A stretch of 64,000 nucleotides of DNA from Ampullaceana balthica (GCA_944989445.1 CALYLW010000017.1:258001-322000), one strand, 5' to 3'; shown: positions 34,479-45,408, numbered from the stretch's first letter. Program-made: numbers and translations. Notes: a model not told the origin generated them from the letters alone.

Positions 34479-35262
34479 TTTAAAAACAAAGTTTTGACTA
34501 TAAATCACATATATAAGATACATAACTAAAATTATTGATTATGTTCAATATAATACGCACCGCGCGACAGACTAGCATAAACATTTACACGCTACATAGA
34601 GATACATTGAGATAATATAAAAAAAATAATGATAATTTAATCACAGTACATTCGACCAATATAAAATTGTGATAAAATGCATTGCTAGGTGACAAAAGTG
34701 TATGTGCAAAATGCCAACTCGATAGGATCACGGGAAGTGGGTCATTTTCTAATCCCTTATATTAATTTCACCACCTTGTCGTTGTCCGCGGAAAAACAAA
34801 AGTAAAAAATGACCCACTTTCCGTGATCCTATCGAGCTCAAATTTAGCACATAGACTTGTGTCACCTAACAATGCATTGTATAAAAATTTCAGATTGATT
34901 GAATCAACCGTAATTAAATTAATGAATTTTTAGTTTATCTCTATTTACCTCTATGTAACATGTAGCCGTCTGCTATAGTTGACCTCCACGGGTCACTAGA
35001 GGTTCACTCCAGCCCTCGATGACCGCACCCCCGTGTTTTACATCACGGGGAATTCAGTCACGTTCAGTCTGTAAATGTTTATGTTAGTATCTCTCACGGT
35101 GCGTATTATATTGAACACAATCAATACTTTTATATATGTCTCATAAATAAGGGATTTATAGTCAAAAGTATTTTTTAGGGGTTGTTTAATTACTTTTGTT
35201 TTTCCGCGGGACCACGACAAGCAGACAGACAAGACGGTGAGGTTAATATAAGGGATTTTAAA
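34479..35262 (-). mobile_element. TCCCTTATATT-family unit interrupted by another copy
   Basis: The unit runs from 34479 to 34752, breaks inside the GGGTCATTTT block, and resumes at 35190 with ACTTTTGTTTTTCCGCGG to its 5' end near 35262. The gap is filled by an opposite-strand copy (34753-35189). In intact copies the two halves are contiguous. Confidence 0.75.
34753..35189 (+). mobile_element. Self-nested plus-strand copy of the TCCCTTATATT family
   Basis: Starts TCCCTTATATTAATTTC after AA and ends in AGGGGTTGTTTAAT, and so defines both ends of a complete element of about 437 bp. It lies in inverse orientation inside a relative, making a palindromic arrangement. No ORF. Confidence 0.75.
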
Positions 35263-35269
35263 AATAAAG

Positions 35270-35520
35270 ACTTCATTGAAAGAGAGTTTGTAAATTTTTA
35301 TCAGTTCCTCTTTTTTCCAAACCCATAAACATTTGCTGGGATTTTAAATAAATTATTACAATTGCCTGCTACTTTGTACAGTGACAGTGATAAAAAAAAT
35401 CGTTGCTTCTGATGACCAAGCTAAAGCTATATCCTGAAATCTTAACAAGACTTAATTTTTTTTAAAAATGTTCTTTATAAAATTTTAATTTAAAGATTCA
35501 GTTATATGATCAAAACGATG
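35270..35520. other. AT-rich spacer
   Basis: No feature recognised. Confidence 0.4.
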
Positions 35521-35534
35521 GAAAATACGCCGTT

Positions 35535-35685
35535 TGTCATTTGGGGGCGTTTGTCACTAGGGGCGTGTGTCACAAGGACCGTCTGTTATTTGGGGGAATC
35601 TGTCACTAGGTGGTGCCAGTCACTAGGGGGCGTCTGTCCTTTTGGGTGTCTGCTACCAGGGGGCGTCTGCTACTCAATGTTCAAT
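35535..35685. repeat. Degenerate short repeats around GGGGGCGTCTGTCACTA
   Basis: About eight diverged copies of a 17-20-base phrase with GTCACTAGGGG/GTCTGTC words. The 118-codon plus frame over it is repeat-driven. Confidence 0.65.
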
Positions 35686-36014
35686 TTTATCCACTTCCGT
35701 GTCGTGTCCCTTTTCGTGATGATGATCATCCCAATTGCACGACCCGAGCAGTCGACATTTTATGACAGTTTGTCCCATCACGACCCACAACTCCACTCGC
35801 TCCACTCGACCAAAGTGATTGTTTTTTTTCCTAGAGTTTGTATCGATACAATGTCACTGTGATATTTCCTTATCCTTGATGGATGCCTGATTCATCATTC
35901 CTCGGCCAGTTGCTACAACTTTTCCACCGCTGTCAAATTTATCTGAAAAATTGTTATTGAATTTAAATTTAACTAATATCAACATTCAAATCATTTTTGT
36001 TCGAAAAATTATCA

Positions 36015-36262
<248 letters not shown>

Positions 36263-36429
36263 AGGACTTTTAATTTTGTTTCCAATAATTCGAAATATCG
36301 ACATTTTTTAAGAGTCTGTCTTGTTTGTTTTTTTCTTCAAAATCCACATTTTTCAAAGGTCCGGGGAAAAAATAAAAAAGCAAAAGACAGCATCTTAATT
36401 CAAGGATCATTGTCTACGATAATGAATGT

Positions 36430-37014
36430 TTAACGCAATTTTCCTTGGGAATTGCGTTTATACATTTGAAATTTCCGACCTGTCTTTTCGAGCTTTGAAC
36501 AGCAACTCCTCCTGAACCATACCAGATCGGGTCTTTTGCAAATATGTTAAGGAGGTCCCAAGGATGTGTACGGGGCCAAAAAAATACCGAAAACGTTTAC
36601 TGGATTTCCTGGAAAATAGAAAAACCCGAAAAAATATCAGCATTTTGTCAATTTCTCGGCAACCATAACATCTACTGAGTTGAAACAAACGCCAAACGAT
36701 AGCTAATAATATTTAGAACAATGTTGGAGAATGAATTTTTGAATAATCTCTTTTGGTTCGACTCCGGTAATTTTAGCAGCAATTTGTAGACTGCAATTGT
36801 TTTGTTTAGTTTCACAATTATTGATTTGAAATGACATTTAATTAAATCTAGAATGATAGTTAATGTGGTTTTCCCGCTTTGTGGATGCTAATGGTAAACT
36901 GTTGCGCGGTGCGCATTATATTGACCCATTCTTGGTGAGACTCTAGAATGATTTCCCTTGAATAAAAAATCGGAAATTCTTTATTTGAAATTGCGTTTAA
37001 ATACTCATTCGAGT
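36430..37014 (+). mobile_element. Dispersed hairpin-ended repeat, copy A (inverse copy at 60.44 kb)
   Basis: Begins with a perfect hairpin, AACGCAATT...AATTGCGTT (36431-36457), and ends with AAATTGCGTTTAAATACTC. The whole body matches 60440-60944 in reverse orientation at roughly 80-85 percent by eye. Copy A carries an 84-base insertion (36858-36941). No ORF of note, so this is probably a non-autonomous element of unknown class. Confidence 0.7.
36858..36941. mobile_element. 84-bp insertion flanked by an 11-bp duplication
   Basis: TCTAGAATGAT occurs on both sides (36847-36857 and 36942-36952), while the relative at 60.5 kb has a single TCTGCAATGAT with no insert. The inserted piece contains GCGCGGTGCGCATTATATTG, a phrase of the TCCCTTATATT family. 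Confidence 0.7.
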
Positions 37015-37019
37015 CTATA

Positions 37020-37282
37020 ACTTGTTTTTAAAAAAGTGTTGTTGAAAGTGTGCTAATGATGAACCAATCGCGTGATTCCAATAGTTTATTTAAATTGTTG
37101 GATTATTTATTTATTTATTATTTTTTTTTGCAATGACGTTACGTGTCAGCTGTACCAATACCCGCCAAAAGCACAACTGCAGTGGCGGACACCGGCTGGT
37201 CATGTGCAAATGTTTCTTTAGTAACAGACGCTACGAACAGACTCACCCTTAGTAACAAGCCCTATTTATAAATCGTCGCCCC
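37020..37282. other. Spacer before the Penelope-like element
   Basis: No feature recognised. Confidence 0.4.
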
Positions 37283-37393
37283 TAGTAAGAGATAAAAACA
37301 TCATATAGAATGGGACTGCAATAAAGCTTTTAAATAAAATACAAAATACACAAACAAATTGTGCAATGAAAACAATAAATTTGAGCTTTATTT

Positions 37394-37588
37394 TTAGACT
37401 GATACGACAAGATTTTTATGAATACAATTGTTTAAAAAATTGACATGTGTGGTATATCGAGTCTTCTTAAATATATTGAACGCCAGTTCAGTACAATTTT
37501 TTGATAAAACTGTTGGTAAAAGACTAAATGATGTAATAATAAAGTTACGGAATTGATTTTGAACAAGTTTAGATGACGTCATTTGCAA
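37394..37588 (-). pseudogene. Possible N-terminal Penelope-like ORF piece, inverted
   Basis: A 64-codon frame on the minus strand contains THVNFLNNCIHKNL, which resembles the HxxFLxxC stretch near the N-terminus of Penelope-like reverse transcriptases, and runs to a TAA inside the terminal repeat. Its orientation is opposite to the GIY-YIG piece, as expected after a 5' inversion during insertion. The assignment rests on a short motif and is tentative. Confidence 0.4.
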
Positions 37589-37633
37589 AAATGTATTAAA
37601 AAATGTTTGACATAATTAAAAAAGTGTAAATTA

Positions 37634-38281
37634 ATGGTAAGAAACAAAGAATTGGGGATAAAATGTGATCGATCAAAATTTATTTTAACTTTTCATCCTC
37701 ATAATTTTAAAGCCCGCCAGGTGATTCTCAAAAACCGACCAATCCTTATGGCTGACCCTCTAACTCAGCAGGTCTTCAAAAAACCTCCTCTTTTTGCTTT
37801 CCGGAGAGATAGAAGCCTCAGAGATAGTCTTGTAAGAAGTCACCTTCCCACAATGAAAGCACATATTGGAACAAAAGGTTGCAACCGTAACCGTTGCAAT
37901 ACTTGTCCATATGTGATGGAAATTAACAACATTTCTTTCCCTCTTGAAAAATTCTTAATAAAAGATGGATTCACTTGCACAAGTCGCAACGTGATTTATG
38001 CAATTCTTTGCAAGAGGTGTAATAAAATTTACGTGGGTGAGACTGGTCGCCGTCTTGGAGATCGGTTTAGAGAGCACCTGTATAATATAAATAAACAGGC
38101 TCAATGTCCTGTTTCTAAACATTTTAACAGTGTTGACCATAACGGCATATCAGATATTGCAGTAACTGGTATTTTATATGCAAGTAATACCCATGATAGA
38201 GTCCACATGGAAAATAGACTCATAAAAAGATTTGGTACGTTGGCTCCATATGGAATTAACCAAATTCATAATTTTACTTAA
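37634..38281 (+). CDS. Penelope-like C-terminal piece with GIY-YIG endonuclease
   Basis: A 215-codon frame. Residues 1-75 are the linker after the reverse transcriptase. Cys 83, 88, 91, 126 and 129 form the Cys cluster typical of these elements. GIY-YIG domain: IYAIL at 121-125, IYVGETGRR at 132-140 with Arg 139/140, DRFREH at 143-148, and Glu 193 in HMENRLIKRFG. In the family this domain nicks target DNA for priming. The key residues look present, so the domain may be intact, but the polymerase is gone and the ATG is internal to the original protein. Confidence 0.9.
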   Translation: MVRNKELGIKCDRSKFILTFHPHNFKARQVILKNRPILMADPLTQQVFKKPPLFAFRRDRSLRDSLVRSHLPTMKAHIGTKGCNRNRCNTCPYVMEINNISFPLEKFLIKDGFTCTSRNVIYAILCKRCNKIYVGETGRRLGDRFREHLYNINKQAQCPVSKHFNSVDHNGISDIAVTGILYASNTHDRVHMENRLIKRFGTLAPYGINQIHNFT

Positions 38282-38467
38282 CTGCATAATCTTGTTCCCG
38301 TTGTGGTTTTTACTGTAACTTTGGATACTTCCCCCTTTTTGCTATATCCTGTGTCCATGTTTGTTTTTGTTTTTCCTTTCTTTTTATTTAATATTTTAAA
38401 ATACAATATGTTTTAAGAATATTATTATTACTTATGTAAGTATTGTAAGAATGTATTTTATGTTGTA

Positions 38468-38510
38468 CTGATGAAGGCATTAGCCGAAACGTTTACTGTC
38501 GTATCAGTCT
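38468..38510 (+). ncRNA. Hammerhead-like ribozyme motif in the Penelope-like terminal repeat
   Basis: CTGATGA (38468-38474), a GGC-ATTA-GCC stem II, GAAA (38486-38489), a short stem III and GTC (38498-38500). This is the conserved core known from Penelope-like elements. Stem I pairing is poor as I read it, so self-cleavage may be lost or may need a dimer context. Confidence 0.6.
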
Positions 38511-38589
38511 AAAAATAAAGCTCAAATTTTTTGTTTTCAATGCACAATTTGTTTGTGTATTTTGTATTTTAGTAAGAGATAGCATCCTT

Positions 38590-40376
38590 TTTTTCCATGT
38601 TAAAATTAGTTTTAAAAAATAGAACTGACTGAATCAGTTAATTTTTTAAAAGAATTAACTGATGGAAAAAAATAAGAATAGAACAGTTTTGAAAACGAAA
38701 ACTTGAGAACATCTTCTGGTGATATTTTTTCGACTTTCAATTCTATTGTAATAGGCGTCGTCAATACATATAACAAGTTATTAAAGATAATATCGGGGAA
38801 AAAACAGTTCAATAGTTGATGGATTGAAAGAAAACAAATTGTGCAGACAAACACGAAGATATTTTCCTACAATTTATTTTACTTTTTAAAAATTTAGTCC
38901 TATTTTGCTATAATGTTTTCTATAAAAGAACTTCAAGTCGGCGATAGCTACAGCTAGATACAAATCGCCGGCTCGGAATAAAACTTTTGATCTACCAACA
39001 GACCAAGAGTTGAGTGAAAACATTTCATAGCAAGAACTTGTAGTAGTCACAGGTGCGCACCAGAAAATGACGGAAGTAAAAGATGTGTGCGGGCAAAAAG
39101 TGTGGAATGGCTGATTACTTAGCATTGATCTAACGAAATAAATAACGCTGATTTTTTTTTAACGTAACTAAAATAATGTTACCGACTTTCATTCCTTTGA
39201 TAAATAAAATGAAAATTTCAATTACAAAATTTTAAAATTTTGTCATATAATAAATTATTTCATGGTCACTTTTCTTGAACCAATGACTTAGTGTGCTGTG
39301 GTGTAAGTGTAACAAGGGAGAGAAGTCCTTTATGGAATAAACACTGCTGTGCCGTAACAAGAGAGAGAAGTCCTTGGTGAAGTAAGCACTGCTAACCTAT
39401 AGACAACAGAGGATTGATCTTTCAAAATTAATTTTGGGGCTAACAAAGGCGAACCGGGATTGGGAGGGGGTGTTAGGGGGTGTTGAGGAAATCTTCGCCC
39501 GACCCCTGTAAGCCCCCCCCCCTTAACCCACACCCACATACACACACAATCCACATCACATGAAGTGGTGTTTTAACAATCAAGCTGTGTAGAGAAGGTC
39601 GTGGGGTGGGGATGAATGGGGGGGGGGCCTCCTGCTTCATATCTCGGCCTCCCACACCCCACCAGAACCCAATATTGGCACGAGCGGTGAGTGTTTGGGA
39701 TAGAGACAAGGCAAATATTAAACCTCTGTCTATATCGTTATGAGGCGATTGGGTTATAAGGGCGCGGGGGGGGGGCGTCTCAATGTGTCCCCTGCGTGTT
39801 GACCTGAGTGTTTCTTGTGGAAGTGGGGGGAGGGGGGCTGCGGGACGAGTGTGTGTGTGCCAGGGGTGTGTACTAAGATCGAAGTAATATCATCTGCCTT
39901 TATTTGCAAATGAACCCCCCTCCCCCACACACACAAACACACAATTTTCTTTCTTCCCCACCCCTCCACATCTTGACCCACCCCAAGCCCAGAAGCATAA
40001 CAAACATTGTTACTATAAGGCCGTGGTGTTAGAGTCGTTGCCATTTCTACACGATTCCTTGCTGGATTATCACCAGCTCTTTGACAGCCCTGACATGCAC
40101 AGTCAGAGACATGGACGGTGATTGTAAGTTAATTGTTTTTCTCTCTTTCTTTGGAATAAACGTTTTCTTAAAAAATGTCAAGCGTACGGGCATTCTACTT
40201 AAACAGTTGTGCGATTTTATGTTTCTGTTTAGTCGTTGATGGACCAATGACGGTCAGATCTGTAGCTAGAAGTCTATTGAGTGATTATAAGCTTGGTGGA
40301 CCACAATAAACATTGTGAATTGATTTTGCCATACCCCCAACCCAACAAAGTCTTTAAAGTTTTTTTATATATAGGT
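38590..40376. other. Intergenic DNA with G/C-rich homopolymer runs
   Basis: A two-copy duplication at 39305-39395 (GAGAGAAGTCCTT repeated about 50 bases apart), and G or C runs of 8-10 at 39510, 39620, 39765 and 39910. Frames here follow these runs. No gene assigned. Confidence 0.4.
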
Positions 40377-40523
40377 ATATATATTAGGGCTGGTATCGAT
40401 TAATTTAAATTTGATCGTTAACTTTTGAAAAATTATCGATTAATTAATCGATAATTTCGATACAAGCCAAAAATAGAAATTTATGACGTCATTAAACTGA
40501 ACATTTCTCAAGGACATTGAAAA

Positions 40524-40763
40524 TTAAGAATATTTTGAACTAAATTTTATGACAATGTGTTGATACTTGATCGAATATTTGTGCTGAAGGTGGTACGTCA
40601 GCGATGTATTTGATCCTTTAAAAGCGAATTGTTTATGGCAGTGAACACAGTAAACGTTTTCACCATCTTCGACTTTGCCATTCGCAGTTAGCTTAAAAAC
40701 AAAATTTTGGCTCAACTTTCTAGTTATATGTTTACATTTAACTGCGCTGATGCTGTCAGCCAT
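40524..40763 (-). pseudogene. BED zinc-finger fragment of a hAT transposase
   Basis: 79 codons. Cys 39 and Cys 42 (YCVHCHKQFAFKG), then SLTYHLQHKY with His 58, fit the CX2C...H pattern of BED fingers, which bind DNA in hAT transposases. The expected fourth ligand position holds Tyr, although a His three residues after His 58 might serve. The frame stops soon after the finger, and no catalytic domain follows. Confidence 0.75.
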
Positions 40764-40889
40764 TTTTTAGTTGACGTCTGTCGGTCCACATAAAGTGATA
40801 AAATAAATTATAATATCACGCGGGAGAAGTTTGTACGTAAAAAAATAAATAAATTATTATTAATTATTAATAACTAGATTGTGCTGGCG

Positions 40890-41600
40890 TGCCGTGGCGC
40901 CTGCGGCGCCCACCTTTTTCAAAAGCCCAACTAACTTGTCCTTTTTTTTATAAATACGAAATATTAAACTTTCTGAGATGTACGCAAAGTATTTAATAAA
41001 AGGGGTTGTAGGGCGCCTAAGGCGCCAACTGGTCAAAAGCCCAAGTAACTTATTCTTGTTTGATAGTAACGAAATATTACAATTCCTGGAATGTACAAAA
41101 AGTATTTTATAATTAACCATATCAAATACTCTTTTTACATTGTTCCCTTTTCCAAAATTAAAATATGAGCTAAAATAATGACGTCATATAATTTTTTTTT
41201 ACAGCGCATCTTTAATTTATAATCATTTTGCGCAGCGATGCACACCTTGTATTTTAAAATATAAGATCAAATAATGACGTCATATAAAAACATTTTTACA
41301 GTGCTAATCACCACACGACTTTTTAACTGCTATAGACTGCGGCGCCCACTTTTTTCAAATGGCCAACTAACTTATCCTTGTTTGCTAAATACTTAATATT
41401 GAACATACTGAAATGTACACAAAGGATTTTATAATAGGGATTGTAGGGCGCCTACGGCGCTCACTGCAGCTGTGGGGCGCCTACGGCGCCTACCCTTTTT
41501 TGTCAAAAGCCCAAGTAACTTATCATTGTTTGATAAATACGAAATATTAAACTTGCTGAAATGTACACAAAGTATTTTATAATTATAAATCATCAAATTA
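40890..41600. repeat. Internal subrepeats of the Helitron-like element
   Basis: AAGCCCAAGTAACTTAT-like and ACGAAATATTAAACTT-like phrases plus GGCGCCTACGGCGCC palindromes recur at about 40905, 41010, 41345, 41450 and 41485, an irregular tandem structure of roughly 110-140-base units. Confidence 0.75.
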
Positions 41601-41867
41601 TATTTTTACATCGTTCCCTTTTCAAAAATTAAAATATAAGCTAAAACAATGATTTCATCATATAATATATTTTTTTTTACAGCGCGTCTTTAATTTACAA
41701 TTATTTTTCACACCTTTTTGCGCGCCTTTCGATGCAATCCTTGTATTAAAATATAAGCTCAAAAATGACGTCATAGCGTTCCACATCCTTCCAGCCAGCC
41801 AGCCAGCCAGCCAGTGACTTGGACTATTATATTGTATACTAGGGGCAAGTACCCGGCTTTTTCCCGG

Positions 41868-42240
41868 GTTTAACAACAACAGCAACAACAAAAACAGCAA
41901 CAGCAACAAAACAACAAAAACAACAACAGCAACAAAACAACAAAAACAAACAACAAAAACAAAACAACAACAAAAACAACAACAACAACAAAACAACAAC
42001 AAACAACAACTACAACAACAACAGCAACAACAACAAAGCAACAACAACAAAACAACAACTACAACAACAACAGCAACAACAACAAAAACAACAACAGAAA
42101 CAGCAACAGCAACAAAAAACAAAAACAAAACAACAACAAAACAACAACAAAACAAAAACTACTACAACAACAGCAACAACAAAAAAGCAACAACAACAAA
42201 ACAACAACTACAACAACAGCAACAACAACAAAGCAACAAC
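41868..42240. repeat. AAC/AGC-rich microsatellite, first block
   Basis: (AAC)n with AGC, AAA and ACT interruptions. The Val/Cys/Leu and Gln/Asn/Thr frames are artefacts. Confidence 0.95.
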
Positions 42241-42277
42241 AACATGAAGGACATTGTCGTCGCGGGGCAAGGGATGT

Positions 42278-42550
42278 GAACAACAACAACAACAGCAAAA
42301 ACAACACAAAAGCAACAATAGCAACAGCAACAACAACAGCAACAACAACAAAAACAACAACAGCAACAACAAAAAAAACAAAACAACAACAAAAACATCA
42401 ACAACAAAACAACAACTACAACAACAACAGCAACAAAAACACAGCAACAACAACAAAACAACAACTACAACAACAAAAGCAACAACAAAAGCAACAACAA
42501 CAAAAGCAACAACAAAAGCAACAACAACAAAGCAACAACAACAACAAAAT
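42278..42550. repeat. AAC/AGC-rich microsatellite, second block
   Basis: Same composition as the first block, separated from it by a 37-base non-repetitive island (42241-42277) rich in G and CpG. Confidence 0.95.
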
Positions 42551-42999
42551 TATTTTATGGCGATAATCGCCTTCTTGTTAATCTCGACACCAAAATGTTT
42601 ATTATTTTGCGTCATTATTTTACGTCTTAATTTTCAATAATTTTTATTTTATATAGCTCATATAAGGAAAAATTACATTTTGGGCGCCCGGCCCCCAGTA
42701 TCTTTTATATATGGAACGAAACCTGTTTAATAACCTTTCCGGTATAATTTTGTGTACGTGTACCAAATTTCACGTTATTTGGTTGTCTGGATCTTGAGTT
42801 ATTAGGGAACAGACAGACAGACAAAAAATGCGTCTTATATGTATAGAGATTTTATTTATTAATTATTTATTAATTTTAAAAAATTTAAAAATTTTAAATA
42901 TTTTCTTTAATTTAAATCGAATTTTTATCGATTAAAATAATTTTAATTAGAAAATTTTTTAACGATTAAACTAGAAATTAATGGTTAATTTCCGCAGCC

Positions 43000-43182
<183 letters not shown>

Positions 43183-43500
43183 CTAGTGTAACCCGTCAAA
43201 AATGACGGAAGTTTTCAAAATGAATACATTTCAGCTGAAATCTATTAATTTTGAAAAAATACACACCAGAATAATAAATAATGTAATACAGAACTTTTAT
43301 TTATTTTTATTTGATTAATTTATTATCATATTGAACAATTCTATGCGGAACGATCGAAAAGTGTTATTTTTGGTGCAGTAATTTTATTATGTTGATCGCA
43401 GCGCCACCTAACAGCATTACAAATTTTGCAGCGCCACCTAGTTACAACCACGGGAATTATGTATATTGATATATATATTATATATATAATATTTTTTTTA
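43183..43500 (-). mobile_element. Helitron-like 3' end family, copy 1
   Basis: On the minus strand the end reads CCGTCATTTTTGACGG (a perfect 6-bp-stem hairpin), then GTTACACTAG before T, the hallmark Helitron 3' end. Blocks TTCAAAATGAATACATTTCA, AACAATTCTATGCGGAACG and AGCGCCACCTA follow away from the end. The 5' end is not identified. Relatives are at 58.5 kb and, older, at 12.9 kb. Confidence 0.6.
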
Positions 43501-43759
43501 CATTGACCACTTGAACTCAAGACTACGGCAATCGTACCGGTAGATACTGGAGTCTTAACATAAATTAATATAATAAATGTAGGTCAAGTGAGACAGTCCC
43601 ACTGATAACACTGTCAGCCACACATCTATTCATATTTAGTTGTCTTCCCTGGCGGATTCTTACGAATCGAAAACCGGTGACTCTCAAGTAATATCCTGCC
43701 TCATCTTCGTTTCATTTCTATGCTTCTTTTGACAACATCTTTTTTCACAATTTTTAAAA

Positions 43760-44310
43760 TCCCTTATATTAACTTCACGGCCGTCTCATCATCTCTCTCA
43801 TCATCTCATCATCTCATGGGCGGGCGGAAAAACAAAAGTCGAAAATGACCCACTTCCCGTGATTCGATCGAGCTGAAATTTGGCACATTGACCCGTCTGA
43901 CCTAACAATGCATCGTATCAAAACTTCAGATCGATCGAACGTACCGTAATTAAATTAATGCATTTTTAGTTTATCCTTATATGAGGTATGTAATTCAAAT
44001 TCACTGTTTGTTATTGTTTTTTTCCCACGTGAAATTTTGAGCTGACGCATTGAGGCGACCCAACGAAGCGACGGGGCGCTTTTTGTTTACATTTACGTGT
44101 CACTCTGAGCTCGGTCAAGCGAATCGGTGACCAGACTTTTCCCCTCTCCCCCTCCCACCCACCCCTCCCCCCCCTAGGGTTATGAAGCAAATTTGAGTTA
44201 AGACAGATTCAGTCTGTAAATGTTTGAAAATAATCAATACTGTTAGTTATGTCTCATATATAAGGGATTTATAGTCAAAAACTTTGTTTTTACGGGTTTG
44301 TTTTATTAAA
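43760..44310 (+). mobile_element. TCCCTTATATT-family unit, tandem pair, first
   Basis: Starts TCCCTTATATTAACTTCACG after AAAA and ends TTTTTACGGGTTTGTT. It abuts the second unit directly. It carries an internal segment of unrelated GC-rich sequence (about 44040-44190) that is shared only in part with its neighbour. Confidence 0.65.
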
Positions 44311-44758
44311 TCCCTTATATTAACTTCGCGGCCGTCTCTGTCGTCATCTCATCATCTCATCATCTCATGGGCTGGGAGGGCGGGCGGAAAAACAACAGTC
44401 GAAAATGACCCACTTCCCGTAATCGGATCGAGCTGAAATTTGGCACACGGACCCGTCTAACCTAACAATGCATCGTAATTAAATTAATGCATTTTTATTT
44501 TATCCTTATATGAGGTATGTAATTCAAATTCACGGTTTGTTATTGTTTTTTCTTCCACTTCCACGTGAGTTTGAGTTGACGCCGACCGTCGTGCCGACAC
44601 CCCCTCACGTCCCACCCCCATTTGTTAAAGACAAGGGACATCACTCGGTGTCAGTCTGTCAATGATTGTAGCGTTTGAAAATAATCAATACTGTTAGTTA
44701 TGTCTCATATATAAGGGATTTATAGTCAAAAACTTTGTTTTTACGGGTTTGTTTTATT
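44311..44758 (+). mobile_element. TCCCTTATATT-family unit, tandem pair, second
   Basis: Head-to-tail with the preceding unit, separated by no more than a few bases, about 90 percent alike over shared blocks. A short internal deletion removes part of the CGATC block. Confidence 0.65.
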
Positions 44759-44764
44759 TTCTGT

Positions 44765-45405
44765 TGTTGTTTCTTAAATTAAAGGGCGTAACGTTCACAT
44801 ATTATTATATTTCAAATAGCTTCACCATTTTCTTTTTGCTGGTTTATTTTATTATAATTTTTTTTTAAATTAGTTTGATATGTTGGCTTCCCCTGGGGCA
44901 GAGAGAGAGGGGTGGGTGATATCATAACGTTTTTAGAAATTCCATTCCTTCATTACACTTATTCATGGAGATGTTTAAGTGAGTTGTGTTGATTATAAGA
45001 CTTTTTCCAGAATCCTCACTTTCTCTCTAGTAAAGTAACTAGACGCCTTAGTATACAATTTATAGAAGATCATAAATAATAACCAATTAATGAATTTAAT
45101 TGGTATCTATGAAGCATTTTAAAAAAAAATTAATAAAAATATAAAGTTTTATTATTTATTTATATTCTATTTTGCTTACCGATTATTACAGAAGCATGCA
45201 TTTGAAAAGTTTATATAAAAAAGTAGATCTAGCCAGGAATAACTTCAAATTAATAAACGTAGGAGGCATATATATTAGCCATACCATACATTTTAAATAA
45301 AAAGTTATTCAGCGATGGATTGACTTACAAATAACGAAAGGAGGTGGTAACTGTTTTTTTTTCCACAAAGTATATATTAAATGCATACTTTAAAGATATT
45401 TTACT
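44765..45405. other. AT-rich intergenic DNA
   Basis: Nothing recognised apart from homopolymers. Confidence 0.4.
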
Positions 45406-45408
45406 AAC

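Larger units (their letters stand above)
37295..38570 (+). mobile_element. Penelope-like element, 5'-truncated with inverted 5' piece
   Basis: AGTAAGAGATA flanks both ends (37284-37294 and 38571-38581), an 11-bp target duplication. Inside are: an inverted left piece (37295 to about 37620) reading on the minus strand; a GIY-YIG coding piece (37634-38281); a hammerhead-like motif (38468-38500); and a 74-bp terminal inverted repeat (37336-37409 against 38497-38570). The reverse-transcriptase core is absent. Truncation and 5' inversion are known for Penelope-like insertions. Confidence 0.85.
40874..42849 (-). mobile_element. Helitron-like element nested in the hAT
   Basis: On the minus strand it starts TCTCTATACATATAAGACG after A (42849) and ends CACAATCTAG before T (40874), the TC...CTAG ends and A|T insertion typical of Helitrons. 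The GGCGCC-GCA-GGCGCC palindrome about 18 bases before CTAG could be the terminal hairpin. A TTGTCTGTCTGTCTG stretch follows the 5' end. The interior has several units with GGCGCC and AAGCCCAAGTAACTT phrases, then AAC arrays. No Rep/helicase frame, so non-autonomous. Confidence 0.7.

Noticed and set aside
41658..42640. Gln/Asn/Thr-rich plus frames and Cys/Val/Leu-rich minus frames
   Set aside because: Derived from AAC/AGC microsatellites inside a Helitron-like element.
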